This document shows, piece after piece, positions 51,342 through 60,929 of a stretch of 64,000 bases of DNA. Under the pieces are notes generated by a model. The model was not told the origin of the DNA, made no database searches, and was given only the letters and a program-made list of their open reading frames with translations. The DNA comes from Pseudomonas sp. ACM7 (GTDB lineage: Bacteria > Pseudomonadota > Gammaproteobacteria > Pseudomonadales > Pseudomonadaceae): contig NZ_CP024866.1 in NCBI RefSeq assembly GCF_004136015.1, forward strand, positions 326,327 to 390,326, written 5' to 3'. Both the position numbers and the translations under genes were made by a program. Each line of letters opens with the position of its first letter. Positions within the stretch are counted from its first letter, which is position 1.

Positions 51342-52811
51342 TTAGTTGTGCTGCGTGGCTGGGGTTGCGTTGGCTGCGGCCAGGGTCTCGCCCTGGAAGC
51401 CGCCTCCCAGCGCCTGCATCAGTTGGATCGACAGGTCGATCTGCTCGGCATTCAGGTTGGCCATCTGACGCTGGGCCTGGAGCAATTGCTGCTCGATGCT
51501 GAGCACGTCCAGGTAATTGCCGATGCCGGAACCGTAACGCTCCACCACCGTGTTGTAAGAATCCTGAGCAATGTCGGTGGCGCGCTGCTGAGCGCCGAGC
51601 TGCCGACCGATATCGCGCAACTGGTTGATGGTGTCGCTGACATCACCCAGGGCTTTCACCAGGCTCTTGTTGTACTGCGCCACGGCGAGGTCGTAATCGG
51701 CGTCGCGGGAATCGAGGTCGGCACGCAAGCGTCCGCCGTCGAAAATCGGCACCGAGATCGTCGGCGCGATGTTGAAGAAACGACTGGCCGAACCGAACAT
51801 CGCATCGCCCAGCAACGACTCGGCACCGGCCGCGGCGCTCAGGTTGAGGTTGGGGTAGAAGCGGGTTTTGCCGGCGTCGATGTTCTTGCTCGCCGCCTCG
51901 ACCCGCCAACGCGCGGCCACCAGGTCTGGACGACGACCGAGCAACTCGGCCGGCAGCACCGATGGCAACGCGACGGCGCTGGCCTGGAGGATTTTCGGCC
52001 GGGCGATTTCGTTGCCGCGATCCGGGCCTTTACCGAGCAAGACGGCCAAGGCGATTTTCGCGCTTTGCAGGCGTTTCTCGGCGTCGATCAGGCTGGCTTC
52101 GGAGGTGGCTTCCAGACTTTCGGTTTGCTGGAACTGGTACTGACTGTCGATCCCCGAGCTCAGGCGACGCTGGCTCAGATCGAGCATTTGTTTGGTGCGT
52201 TTGAGGTCTTCACTGGCCAGGTCGTAGACGATATGCGCCTGCCCCAGATCGCTGTAGGCGCGAGCCACGTCGGCGGACAACGTCAGCTGAGCGGCCTGTT
52301 GATCGACTTCGGCAGCACGGGCCTGGCCCAGTGCGGCTTCCCAGGCATCACGCTGACCACCCCAGAGATCGAAGTTGTAATTGAAAACGGCGCCGATGTT
52401 ACGCACGGTGGAATAAGTGCCGCCCTGCCCGCTCGGGTCCTGATCCCGGGCCAGACGCGAACGACTGACGCCGGCGCTGGCATCGAGGGTTGGCATGCGG
52501 GCGGCGTCGGCGGCATAGGCGGCGGCGCTGGCCTGGTGAGCACGGGCGTCGGCGATTTGCATGTCGGGGCTGTCGTGAAGGGCTTCGCGGATCAAGCCGT
52601 CGAGCTGTGGGTCGCCGAGGCTTTTCCACCAGTCGCTTTTCGGCCAGGCCGCGGGCGACAGGGTTACGCCGCTGAGGGATTGCCCGGCCTTGAGGGTTTT
52701 CGCATCCAGGCTTTTGCCTTCAGTGGTCAGGCCACTGTAGCTGGCGCAACCGGCCAGGGTCATGGCCGCCAGCACCAGGCTCAGTCCCGTCCGCAGGGTT
52801 TTACTGCTCAT
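51342..52811 (-). CDS. RND/MFS efflux outer-membrane factor lipoprotein, OprM-like
   Basis: 489 residues. A lipoprotein signal peptide ends in LAGCAS (lipobox LAGC, about 18-22). The two TolC-type repeats are seen from the paired GQARAAEVDQQAAQLTLSADVARAYSDL and the later VAQYNKSLVKALGDVSDTINQL segments. It forms the trimeric outer-membrane channel of the pump. The start overlaps the end of the MarR gene by 4 bases. Confidence 0.94.
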   Translation of the reverse strand: MSSKTLRTGLSLVLAAMTLAGCASYSGLTTEGKSLDAKTLKAGQSLSGVTLSPAAWPKSDWWKSLGDPQLDGLIREALHDSPDMQIADARAHQASAAAYAADAARMPTLDASAGVSRSRLARDQDPSGQGGTYSTVRNIGAVFNYNFDLWGGQRDAWEAALGQARAAEVDQQAAQLTLSADVARAYSDLGQAHIVYDLASEDLKRTKQMLDLSQRRLSSGIDSQYQFQQTESLEATSEASLIDAEKRLQSAKIALAVLLGKGPDRGNEIARPKILQASAVALPSVLPAELLGRRPDLVAARWRVEAASKNIDAGKTRFYPNLNLSAAAGAESLLGDAMFGSASRFFNIAPTISVPIFDGGRLRADLDSRDADYDLAVAQYNKSLVKALGDVSDTINQLRDIGRQLGAQQRATDIAQDSYNTVVERYGSGIGNYLDVLSIEQQLLQAQRQMANLNAEQIDLSIQLMQALGGGFQGETLAAANATPATQHN

Positions 52812-53281
52812 TTGTCACCTACCCGCAGCAACGTGATCGAGTCACCGGCTGCCACCAAAATTTTCTTCAGGATCTGTTCGAGGGTTTGCAACTCCTCTGG
52901 GGTGATCGCGCCAGCCAGTTCATTCATGGCGTCGGCGCCGATCTCCGGCAGGCGGTCAGTCAACTGCTGGCCTTGTTCGGTCAGCACCAGCTGAACCTGA
53001 CGGCGGTCCGCCTCGGAGCGTTGGCGGGCGAGGAAGCCTTTCTGTTCCAGACGATCGAGCATGCGGGTCATCGAACCGCTATCCAGCGACAGGTGACGGC
53101 ACAGCTCGGCCGGGGTATCGACGCCGAATTGGGCCATGATGATCAGCACTTTGAACTGCGCGGCGGTGATGCCGTGGGGTTCCATGTGCGTGTCGATGAT
53201 CCGGTCCTTGAGCAGCGCAGCGCGCCCGAGCAGGAGGCCGAGATGGCAAGTGTGGAATGCGTCTGGGGTGAAATGTTTCAT
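52808..53281 (-). CDS. MarR-family transcriptional repressor
   Basis: 157 residues. The winged helix is visible: recognition helix LDSGSMTRMLDRLEQKG and wing RSEADRRQVQLVLTEQG (DxRxxx pattern). It is the first gene of the efflux operon and probably represses it, as EmrR/MprA does in E. coli, releasing on binding of phenolic drugs. Two identical 12-base palindromes in its promoter support autoregulation. Confidence 0.94.
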   Translation of the reverse strand: MKHFTPDAFHTCHLGLLLGRAALLKDRIIDTHMEPHGITAAQFKVLIIMAQFGVDTPAELCRHLSLDSGSMTRMLDRLEQKGFLARQRSEADRRQVQLVLTEQGQQLTDRLPEIGADAMNELAGAITPEELQTLEQILKKILVAAGDSITLLRVGDK

Positions 53282-53296
53282 CTGACCACCAATTAG

Positions 53297-53308
53297 CTGC
53301 CTAGGCAG
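53297..53308. promoter_or_regulatory. MarR operator, promoter-distal copy
   Basis: CTGCCTAGGCAG, a perfect 12-base palindrome, lies between the predicted transcription start and the MarR gene start. Its centre is 33 bases (about three helical turns) from the second copy. Confidence 0.75.
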
Positions 53309-53323
53309 AGAATGTATGACGAG

Positions 53324-53351
53324 ATGTTACTGCCTAGGCAGCGAATGTCAA
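53324..53351 (-). promoter_or_regulatory. Promoter of the efflux operon
   Basis: On the minus strand a perfect -35 TTGACA (53351-53346), 16 bases, and TAACAT (53329-53324; 4/6) form a sigma70-like promoter for the MarR-led operon. Confidence 0.7.
53330..53341. promoter_or_regulatory. MarR operator in the -35/-10 spacer
   Basis: The second perfect copy of CTGCCTAGGCAG fits exactly between the -35 and -10 elements, so a bound repressor would exclude RNA polymerase. Both copies are followed by (A/C)GAATGT on the plus strand. Confidence 0.8.
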
Positions 53352-53429
53352 CGCAATAGTTAGGTTGCTTGCTATTTAGTTGATAAATGGCGCGGGAAAG
53401 TTGCTTCGGATCAATGATCGCAGCGCGCC

Positions 53430-53496
53430 CTTCGCGAGCAAGCCCGCTCCCACAGGTTTGGTGTGATCTGTGTGGGAGCGGGCTTGCTCGCGAAGG
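53430..53496. repeat. REP inverted pair, GTGGGAGCGGGCTTGCTCGCGAA family
   Basis: CTTCGCGAGCAAGCCCGCTC and TGTGGGAGCGGGCTTGCTCG...AAG are separated by only about 18 bases, the shortest loop of the set. It lies between the end of tamB and the efflux promoter. Confidence 0.93.
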
Positions 53497-53525
53497 CAGC
53501 GACCCGGTTTTGGAGGGGGCGGGGC

Positions 53526-56500
53526 TTAGAAATCCCGCTTGTAGAAGATGTCCAATGAACTGGCCACGCCCCCGGCGGCTTCGAGGTAGACCTTCTTGCT
53601 CAGCTTGTAACGCAAGGCGATGGTGTTGGCCGGCTCGAACACGCCAACGCCATAACGCAGGCTGAGCTTCTCGGAGATATTGCCGCTGGCCACCACGCTG
53701 GTGGCGTTGCCGCTGCCTTGGGTGTCGAGCTGGAAGTCCTGAATCCCCAGGTTCTTGGCCAACCCGCTGGTCACTCCCGAACTGCCCATCAACCCCAACC
53801 CCAGCGCGGCTTGGGCGAGCATGTTGTTGTCCTCACCGCTGGTGCTCAGCGGACGCCCCAGCACCAGATAGGACAACGCCTGCTCCTGGCTCATGGCCGG
53901 CTCGGAGAAGATCTGTGTGGTCGGCTGCTCGGCGCTGCCGCTCAGGCGAATGCCGGCGATCACGTCGTCGGTCTGGCGAATCGCTTCGATGTCCAAATAC
54001 GGCTGGTCAATTGGGCCGGCAAACAACAAGCGCGCCCGGCGCACGGTCAATCGCTGACCGTAGGCGCGATAACGCCCATCGTTGAGCCAGAGCTCGCCGC
54101 GGGTGTCCAGGTTGTCGCCGATGTGCACATGACCTTGCAGGTTGGCGGTCAAGCCAAACCCGGCAAAACTGAGTTTGTCCTGCCCGACCATCACATCGAT
54201 GTCCATCGCCATGACCATCGGGGGTTTGCCCTCTTCGGTCTGCTGGCCGACGATCACCGTGTCATCGGACACCTTGACCGTCGACGGCGGCAACTCGCGC
54301 ACGGTGATCTCGCCTTTCGGCACCAGCACCTTGCCGGTAATCGCCAGTTTGTCGTCCTTCACCGAAATCTTCAGGTCCGGCGCCACTTCCAGTTTTGCGT
54401 AGGGCTCGACGGTGACGGGCAATTGCGTGCCTTTGAGCGCCAGATCCACCACCAGCGCATGACCCCAGGCAATGTTGCCATTCAGGCTACCCTGCCCGGT
54501 CTTGCCACTTTTCCAGCCGCCGTTCAATTGCACGGTTTCGCCAGCGATCACGGCTTGAAGTTGCAGCGCTTCGAGTTCCATCGGCAGTTCCGGCCCGGAA
54601 ATCTCGCCGTCACTGAGCAACAGATTGCCGTTGACCTGCGGCGCCAGCAGCGTACCTGCGAGCGTGCCACTGCCATTCAAGCGTCCGGTCAGTTTCTCGA
54701 CCATCGGCACAAACGGCCGCGCTACCGACAGGTCCAGTCCATTCAAACGGAATGAGCCGGTCAGTGGCTTGTCCTTCGGTAACGGATTGATCTGCGCCTG
54801 GAGCATAAGCTCACCGAGCTTGCCGCCGACGAAGTTGAGGTCAGTGTCGATGCGCTTGGGCGTGAGTTTGCTGTTGAGTTTCAGGGTCTGGTACGGGAAG
54901 TCCAGCCACTGGTCCTTCTCCTTGATGCGCAACGTGCCGCCGCTGGCATCGACGCTGATCTGCCCGTTCGGGCCGCTGGCCGGCAGGTCCAGTTGCAGGT
55001 CGGCGTTGAGTCGTCCCTTCCAGGCGAAATCCTTGGGCAACCACTGCGCCAGGCTGTCGATCGGGAACTGTTTGAGGTGATAACGCAGCTTTGGCTCAGG
55101 CATCAGGCGCTGATCCTCACCGCACAGACTGGCCGGGCCGGACGTCCAGCAATGAGCGCCAAAATTGATCTTGCCGTCCGCCAGCCGTTCAAGCTTTGCC
55201 GGGCCTTGCAGCTTCCAGTCTTGACCGCCGGCCTGGATATCGCCACTGGCCAGGTGCCCACGCCAATTGCCTTGGTCCAGATTGCCGTCGAGGCCGAGCG
55301 CGAGTTTCAGCTTCGGCCCTTGCAGGTCGAGGGTGAGTTTCTGGTTTTTGATATCGCCCTGGCCGCTGGCGGTCAGTGTGCCCAGCGACGTCTCACCGGC
55401 CTGAATGCCGCTGCCCTTGAGGTCGATTCTGGCCCGTTGCGCGCTGTCGAGGGTCGCGTCCAGATTCAGGCTTTGCAGGCGATTATCTTCGAAGGCCAGT
55501 TGCGTGCCTTGCAGTCCGAGCTTGCCTTGCGGCGCCTTGAGCGTCCCGGCGACATCGATGCGACCATTGAGCTGACCGCGCAGTTGCGGCCACAGCTGGG
55601 CCAGGCGCGGCAGCTTGATATCGATCTGACCGGCGAGCTTCTGTTGCAGGCTGCCCTTGCCGTTGATGCTGTTGTCGCCGAGGCGAATTTGCAACGCGCT
55701 GAGATTCCATTGCTCGCCACCGCCATCGGCTTTGGCCTGGATCACTGCCGGTTGGCCGCGCAGTTTGCCCTTCAAATCCAGGTCGGCGGTCAGGCTGAGT
55801 TTTTCATTCTTCATCTCGCCTTTGCTGCGCAACGGTCCGGCCAGGATGCCTGGTAATTCCGCGACCCAGTACGCCGGGTTGATCGCCGACAGGTCCAGCG
55901 CCGTGTCCCAGGCAATGCCGTCGGCGAATTGCAGGTTCAGGTGCCCTTCGGCCTTGCCCTGCCCGGCTTCGAGTTGAATTTGTTGCAGGTAGATTTTCGT
56001 CAGGTCGCCGCTGAACGGGCTGGTCAGGCTGAACGCCCCGGCCGGGCCGTCGAGTGCGGCGTTGAAGTGCCCCATGTACTTGCCGTCGGTGTAGGAGACT
56101 TCACCGTTGAAGCTGCGCAACGCTACTTCTGGCTCGTCGATCGACGGATAGAGGCGATGCCACGGGAAATCCAGCCAATCGATTTTTGCGTCGGCACTCA
56201 AGCCTTTGCTCCAGTCGAGGTTGCCAGTGAGTTTTAGGCTTTGTTTATCGTTGGCCGTGAGGTCCAACCCGGTGATCTGAGCGCCATTGGCGTCGACCTT
56301 GCCTTGCAGCAACAACGCGACCGGGCCAAATTCTGCGGGCAACGTGGCTTTGCCGAGCAACTGGTAACCGTTTTTCAGGTCGCCGTCGCCGGTGAGTTCC
56401 AGTTGGTTGAGTTGCAGAGTGTCCGGCAGATCGGCGCCGGGCTTGAAGCCGTCAGCGGTGATCCGCACCTTGGCCGGCAGGTTTTCCACCAGCGGTTGCA

Positions 56501-57200
56501 GTTCGCCGGTCAATTGCCCGTTGAGGTAACCGCTGCTGTCGGCTTTCAGGTTCAGGGTTTTCAGCAGATCGCCGTCGACCTTCAAGGCCAGCGTCCAAGG
56601 CCCGATGCCGGGGGCTGGCAGGGTCAGTTTGCCTTCCGCCTTGAGCGGCCAGTTACCGCTGGGTTGCAGCAGGCCTGAAAGATTCAGGCTCAGGTCATCC
56701 CTTTGCAAATGAACGGAATCGATCTGCAAACCTTTGGCCGTCCAGTGCGCCGCCAGTTGCAAGCCCTTGAGTTCTTCGCTGCCGTTGAACATCAGGCTGC
56801 CGACCTGGACGTCGCCCAACTCAATGGCCAAGGGCAGTTTCAAATCCGGGAGGCTGATCGGCCCGCTGCTTTCTTCTTCCGTGCCCGGCGGGAATTGCAG
56901 GCTGACCTGATCGGCTTTCAATTGCTCGATGCACAGGGTCATGCGCGTCAGGCACAACGGCGACCAGGCGAAAATCACCTTGTTCAGCTCGACGCGGCTG
57001 GTGTCCTGCTGCCACAGCACATGGTCGGCACTCCACTGTCCACCCAGACGACCCTGGAAATTCTCGACGGTCAAACCCCGCACAAAGCCGAGCGCCCAAC
57101 GACTGCCCGTCGCCGTGCCAAGCACCGTGGCCACGGTCAGGACGACCAGCATCAGCAGCGCCAGAATCGCCAGCAGCGTTATTTTCAAACCACGATTCAC
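53526..57200 (-). CDS. tamB: Translocation and assembly module subunit TamB
   Basis: 1224 residues, typical length. The N terminus is a membrane anchor (TLLAILALLMLVVLTVATVLG, about 8-28); the body is a long repetitive beta-helical AsmA/VPS13-like groove; the C-terminal DUF490 region ends with a beta-signal-like strand (SSLDIFYKRDF). TamB spans the periplasm and works with TamA in outer-membrane protein insertion and, with related proteins, phospholipid transport. Its start overlaps the tamA stop. Confidence 0.96.
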   Translation of the reverse strand: MNRGLKITLLAILALLMLVVLTVATVLGTATGSRWALGFVRGLTVENFQGRLGGQWSADHVLWQQDTSRVELNKVIFAWSPLCLTRMTLCIEQLKADQVSLQFPPGTEEESSGPISLPDLKLPLAIELGDVQVGSLMFNGSEELKGLQLAAHWTAKGLQIDSVHLQRDDLSLNLSGLLQPSGNWPLKAEGKLTLPAPGIGPWTLALKVDGDLLKTLNLKADSSGYLNGQLTGELQPLVENLPAKVRITADGFKPGADLPDTLQLNQLELTGDGDLKNGYQLLGKATLPAEFGPVALLLQGKVDANGAQITGLDLTANDKQSLKLTGNLDWSKGLSADAKIDWLDFPWHRLYPSIDEPEVALRSFNGEVSYTDGKYMGHFNAALDGPAGAFSLTSPFSGDLTKIYLQQIQLEAGQGKAEGHLNLQFADGIAWDTALDLSAINPAYWVAELPGILAGPLRSKGEMKNEKLSLTADLDLKGKLRGQPAVIQAKADGGGEQWNLSALQIRLGDNSINGKGSLQQKLAGQIDIKLPRLAQLWPQLRGQLNGRIDVAGTLKAPQGKLGLQGTQLAFEDNRLQSLNLDATLDSAQRARIDLKGSGIQAGETSLGTLTASGQGDIKNQKLTLDLQGPKLKLALGLDGNLDQGNWRGHLASGDIQAGGQDWKLQGPAKLERLADGKINFGAHCWTSGPASLCGEDQRLMPEPKLRYHLKQFPIDSLAQWLPKDFAWKGRLNADLQLDLPASGPNGQISVDASGGTLRIKEKDQWLDFPYQTLKLNSKLTPKRIDTDLNFVGGKLGELMLQAQINPLPKDKPLTGSFRLNGLDLSVARPFVPMVEKLTGRLNGSGTLAGTLLAPQVNGNLLLSDGEISGPELPMELEALQLQAVIAGETVQLNGGWKSGKTGQGSLNGNIAWGHALVVDLALKGTQLPVTVEPYAKLEVAPDLKISVKDDKLAITGKVLVPKGEITVRELPPSTVKVSDDTVIVGQQTEEGKPPMVMAMDIDVMVGQDKLSFAGFGLTANLQGHVHIGDNLDTRGELWLNDGRYRAYGQRLTVRRARLLFAGPIDQPYLDIEAIRQTDDVIAGIRLSGSAEQPTTQIFSEPAMSQEQALSYLVLGRPLSTSGEDNNMLAQAALGLGLMGSSGVTSGLAKNLGIQDFQLDTQGSGNATSVVASGNISEKLSLRYGVGVFEPANTIALRYKLSKKVYLEAAGGVASSLDIFYKRDF

Positions 57201-58924
57201 AGCTCAGGCCCCATGGAAAAGTGCAGTCGAATGCCGCCGTCGTCGTCCATCGCATGGGCCAGGTCGAGGCGTATCGGCCCTACCGGAGAAACCCAGCGCA
57301 CACCGATGCCGACGCCGGTCTTGAGGTCCGGCAGTTCGAGGGTATTGAAGGAGTTGCCTTGGTCGATGAAGGTCGCGACCCGCCATTTTTCGGCGATGGA
57401 GTACTGATATTCAACGCTGCCGGCAACCATGTAGCGGCCACCGATGCGGTCACCTTCGGAGTTTTCCGGGGACAGGCTCTGATAGTCGTAACCGCGCACG
57501 CTCTGATCGCCACCGGCGAAGAAGCGCAACGACGGCGGTACCGATTTGTAGCCGTTGGTGGCGCTGCCGCCGACCTGCACCCGCCCGAGGAAGCGGTGTT
57601 TGTCGAAGACCGTGGTCAAGCCTTTCACCAGCGCGGTGCCGTAGACCAGATTGGTGTCCGAGCCCATGCCTTCCTTGGCCACTTTGGTCGCGAACTCCAG
57701 ACGATAGCCGTTGTGCGGGTCGATACGGTTGTCGCTTTTCAGATAGGAGTAGTTGACGCCAGGCATCAGCAACGTGCTGAGCCCTGAGTCGTCGCCGAGC
57801 CTGTATTCCTCGCGCTGCCACTTGAGCGACACCACCCGCTGCCAACCACTGGGCAGCTTGCTGTGCCACTCGGGGCCGAGGGTCAGCAGTTTGCTGAGGG
57901 AGTCCTTGTCGGCGATTTCTTCGTTCTGATAACCACCGGCGAACCGCAGCTTGTCGGTCAGCGGCGGGTCCAGGGGAATGTCATAGAACACACCGACGTT
58001 CTGCCGAGGCGCCGAAACTTCGGTCTCCCAGCCATAGCTGTGTCCCTGAGGGTTGACCCAGTGCCGGGTCCAGTTGGCCTTGACCCGTGGGCCGACGTCG
58101 GTGGAATAACCCAGCCCCAGACCCATGGTCCGTGGTTTGCGCGTTTCGAGTTTGACGTCTACCGGGATCACGTCGTTCTTGGACGCCGTCGGCGCCGCAT
58201 CCACCCGCACGCTTTCGAAATAGCCGCTCGATTGCATGGCTTGATTGAGCTCGGCGATCAATTCGGAGTCATAAGGGGCGCCCGCCTTGAATGGCACCAT
58301 GCGCCGCAGCAGGTCTTCGTCGAACGGCGAATCCCCCTCAAAACTGACCTTGCCCAGTGAATAGCGTGGGCCACTGTTATAGATCAGTTCGATGTCGGCA
58401 ACGCCGGCTCGCGGGTCGACCGACAATTTCTGGCTGCTGAAGTAACCGCTGAAAAAACCGTAGCGCGAGGCCTGATTCTGAATCAGGCGCTTGGCGTCTT
58501 CGTAATGGCCATGGTTGAGCACTGCGCCGGTTTTCAGCGCATTGCTTTTGGGTACACGAAAGGATTTGAGGGAGGCGGCCGGGCCGTCGACGCGAATAGT
58601 GACGTTGCGCAAATGCACCGGCTCGCCGGGATCGATGTTCAGCACCAGGCGAGGCGTCTTGCCGCCCTTCACATCCGAGTCGATCTGCGGCTGATAATAA
58701 CCCAAGGCCTGGGCGGCCTTGCGCGCCTGTTCTTCAGCGCCACGACTGAAGCGCAGCAAGGCTTCTTCGTCTCGATCGCCGAGGCTGCCGATATAGCCCT
58801 CTATATTGGCCTTCAGTTCATCGTTGGACGGTTTGATCCGAACATCCAATTCACTTTGCGCCAGCGCCGCGCAGCTGGTAATCAGCATCAGCACGCCGCT
58901 GGTAATTCTTCCTGGAAACTTCAT
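57197..58924 (-). CDS. tamA: Translocation and assembly module subunit TamA (Omp85 family)
   Basis: 575 residues from the ATG at 58924. A signal peptide (MKFPGRITSGVLMLITSCAALAQ) is followed by three POTRA domains (about 25-260) and a 16-strand barrel. The Omp85 lid-lock motif VRGYDYQSL is visible, and the last strand ends RLHFSMGPEL. It sits in the outer membrane. Overlap of 4 bases with tamB. Confidence 0.96.
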   Translation of the reverse strand: MKFPGRITSGVLMLITSCAALAQSELDVRIKPSNDELKANIEGYIGSLGDRDEEALLRFSRGAEEQARKAAQALGYYQPQIDSDVKGGKTPRLVLNIDPGEPVHLRNVTIRVDGPAASLKSFRVPKSNALKTGAVLNHGHYEDAKRLIQNQASRYGFFSGYFSSQKLSVDPRAGVADIELIYNSGPRYSLGKVSFEGDSPFDEDLLRRMVPFKAGAPYDSELIAELNQAMQSSGYFESVRVDAAPTASKNDVIPVDVKLETRKPRTMGLGLGYSTDVGPRVKANWTRHWVNPQGHSYGWETEVSAPRQNVGVFYDIPLDPPLTDKLRFAGGYQNEEIADKDSLSKLLTLGPEWHSKLPSGWQRVVSLKWQREEYRLGDDSGLSTLLMPGVNYSYLKSDNRIDPHNGYRLEFATKVAKEGMGSDTNLVYGTALVKGLTTVFDKHRFLGRVQVGGSATNGYKSVPPSLRFFAGGDQSVRGYDYQSLSPENSEGDRIGGRYMVAGSVEYQYSIAEKWRVATFIDQGNSFNTLELPDLKTGVGIGVRWVSPVGPIRLDLAHAMDDDGGIRLHFSMGPEL

Positions 58925-58989
58925 AGGCGCGGATGCTATCACGAGCTTGGGAGCGTGATAGAGCCTGGCGTGCGATGAAAGGTCTACCT

Positions 58990-59640
58990 TTATGCCGTTG
59001 CTGTTTGTAACACCTGCGGATTGGCGTGGAAAAACACGTGTTCGCGAATTGGTCCTACGGCGACCTCACCGATTTCCTCATAGCCCTGACGCTTATAGAA
59101 CTCCAGATAACGAGGATTCCCAGTATCGAGGATCACACCCTCGGAGTGTTCATCCACCGCGCACCAGTTGTGCACCGCTTGCAGCAATTGTTCACCAAAG
59201 TGCTTGCCCTGAAATTGCGGATGCACTCCCAGCAACGGCAGCAGGTGCACCGAGTCGGACGGCACGCAAGCCATCACGGCATCGTGATACTCGAGATAGC
59301 GTCGGGTGCAGCGAAAGCCGGTGCTGAGCACCATGCGCAGACGCCAGGCCCAACTTTCAGTGATGCCCAGGCGACGTTGCGGCGGCGCGATCAACGCGAT
59401 GCCGATCAACCGGTCGTTGACCAGCAGGCCGATGGCCGGCAAGTCCTGAAGAAAGTGTTGTTTGACCAGTTCGCGCACGGTGGCACGGACCCGCTGTTCA
59501 TAACCGGGACGCTCCGCTTCGAACAGGTAGCCGAACGTCGGCTCATGCCGGTAAGCCTGGTACAACAGCGAACGTGCTTCGCGGGAATAGCCGCTGTCGA
59601 GCATGTGAATATCGGCGATGACGGTCGAGGTTTCGGGCAT
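58990..59640 (-). CDS. GNAT family N-acetyltransferase
   Basis: 216 residues from the ATG at 59640 (MPETSTVIADIHML), with GGGAGA upstream; the longer frame extends into non-coding sequence. The acetyl-CoA site is visible in LLPLLGVHPQFQGKHFGEQLL (QGKHFG as the Q/RxxGxG/A loop), followed by VILDTGNPRYLEFYKRQGYEEIG. The 100-residue N-terminal extension binds substrate in similar enzymes. Substrate unknown. It lies next to tamA in divergent-free, same-strand order. Confidence 0.87.
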   Translation of the reverse strand: MPETSTVIADIHMLDSGYSREARSLLYQAYRHEPTFGYLFEAERPGYEQRVRATVRELVKQHFLQDLPAIGLLVNDRLIGIALIAPPQRRLGITESWAWRLRMVLSTGFRCTRRYLEYHDAVMACVPSDSVHLLPLLGVHPQFQGKHFGEQLLQAVHNWCAVDEHSEGVILDTGNPRYLEFYKRQGYEEIGEVAVGPIREHVFFHANPQVLQTATA

Positions 59641-59751
59641 AACGGTAGATCTCCCCTGGCACAGGTCAGATGACTGCGCTCTTCTGGTTACGAGCCTATA
59701 GCGCTGGCACAGTTCCTTTCTGATCCGAATCAGTGTTGGTTGTGATGCCGC

Positions 59752-59855
59752 CATCGTCGGATCGCCGCCCGGAACAAGCTCGCTCCCACAAAGGTATAGA
59801 CCAGACTCGTCCCCTGTGGGAGCGAGCTTGCTCCGGGCGGCGTTCCGACGATGAG
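59752..59855. repeat. Hybrid REP-like inverted repeat with GCCGCCCGGA ends
   Basis: CGCCGCCCGGAACAAGCTCG(CTCCCAC) and GTGGGAGCGAGCTTGCTCCG(GGCGGCG) form the stems. The inner part is that of the GTGGGAGC family, while the outer part (CCGGGCGGCG and ATCGTCGGA) is different, so this is a distinct subfamily. It fills most of the 324-base gap before xthA; no gene is seen there. Confidence 0.88.
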
Positions 59856-59964
59856 GCCCGCATTGGCGATGGAAGACCTACCGCCAAACACGAATGCCCT
59901 CACCCCACACTGGCCCCATTCCTACATGTCAGCTAGCATCGCCCTTTTGCCAGGACTGCCGACC

Positions 59965-60777
59965 ATGAAGATCGTCTCCTTCAACATCAACGGGCTGCGC
60001 GCTCGCCCCCATCAGCTGGCGGCGCTGATCGAAAAGCATCAGCCAGATGTGATCGGACTGCAGGAAACCAAGGTTCACGACGACCAATTCCCGCTGGCCG
60101 AGGTTCAGGCGCTGGGCTATCACGTGTATTTCCACGGTCAAAAAGGTCATTACGGCGTGGCCCTGCTCTCGCGTCAGGAGCCTCTCGCGCTGCACAAAGG
60201 TTTCGCCACCGATGAAGAAGACGCTCAGCGCCGCTTCATCTGGGGCACGTTCGCCGATGCCAATGGCGTGCCGGTGACCATCATGAACGGCTATTTCCCA
60301 CAGGGCGAAAGCCGCGATCACCCGACCAAGTTCCCGGCCAAAGACCGCTTTTATAACGATCTGCAGCAATTACTGGAAAGCCAGTTCAGCAACGATCAGC
60401 CGCTGGTGGTGATGGGCGACGTGAACATTTCCCCGGAAGACTGCGACATCGGTATCGGCCCGGACAACATGAAGCGCTGGCTGAAAACCGGTAAATGCAG
60501 CTTCCTGCCGGAAGAACGCGAGTGGATGGCCCGTTTGAAGAACTGGGGCCTGGTGGACAGTTTCCGTCACTTGAACCCAGAGGTGGCCGACCGTTTCAGC
60601 TGGTTCGACTACCGTAGCCGCGGTTTTGAGGATGAGCCCAAGCGTGGGCTGCGGATTGACTTGATCATGGCCTCCCACGGGTTATTGCCACGCGTGAAAG
60701 ATGCGGGAGTGGATTACGAACTGCGCGGGATGGAAAAACCATCGGATCACGCGCCGATCTGGCTTGAGCTGAGCTAG
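59965..60777 (+). CDS. xthA: Exodeoxyribonuclease III
   Basis: 270 residues from the ATG at 59965 ([18 protein letters not shown]). It is an AP endonuclease and 3'-exonuclease in base-excision repair. The metal and catalytic motifs are visible: [20 protein letters not shown] (Glu ligand), [18 protein letters not shown] (Asp/Asn), LRIDLIMAS and the final [10 protein letters not shown] (Asp-His). Length fits the E. coli-like enzyme. Confidence 0.97.
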   Translation: MKIVSFNINGLRARPHQLAALIEKHQPDVIGLQETKVHDDQFPLAEVQALGYHVYFHGQKGHYGVALLSRQEPLALHKGFATDEEDAQRRFIWGTFADANGVPVTIMNGYFPQGESRDHPTKFPAKDRFYNDLQQLLESQFSNDQPLVVMGDVNISPEDCDIGIGPDNMKRWLKTGKCSFLPEEREWMARLKNWGLVDSFRHLNPEVADRFSWFDYRSRGFEDEPKRGLRIDLIMASHGLLPRVKDAGVDYELRGMEKPSDHAPIWLELS

Positions 60778-60780
60778 AAG

Positions 60781-60861
60781 CAAAAGATCGCAGCGTTCCG
60801 CAGCTCCTACAGGGTGTACGCCGCCCCATTGTAGGAGCTGCGGAACGCTGCGATCTTTTGA
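60781..60861. repeat. Inverted repeat, GTAGGAGCTGCGGAACGCTGC family
   Basis: CAAAAGATCGCAGCGTTCCG(CAGCTCCTAC) and GTAGGAGCTGCGGAACGCTG(CGATCTTTTG) enclose 20 bases. It begins 4 bases after the xthA stop and its T-rich end may terminate xthA transcription. Confidence 0.92.
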
Positions 60862-60862
60862 T

Positions 60863-60896
60863 CTGTCATCTTTCGGACATCTTACTGACTTATTCT
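60863..60896 (+). promoter_or_regulatory. Pho-box-like promoter of the phosphate-binding/OmpA gene
   Basis: CTGTCAT (60863-60869, perfect), 4 bases, CGGACAT (60874-60880, 5/7), 4 bases, CTGACTT (60885-60891, 5/7): three PhoB half-sites with an 11-base period. A -10-like TATTCT (60891-60896) begins 10 bases after the second unit, the spacing expected at PhoB-activated promoters. Regulation by PhoB is inferred. Confidence 0.68.
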
Positions 60897-60929
60897 CCCG
60901 GCACTTCCTTTGGCTTATAAGGTGCCGGC

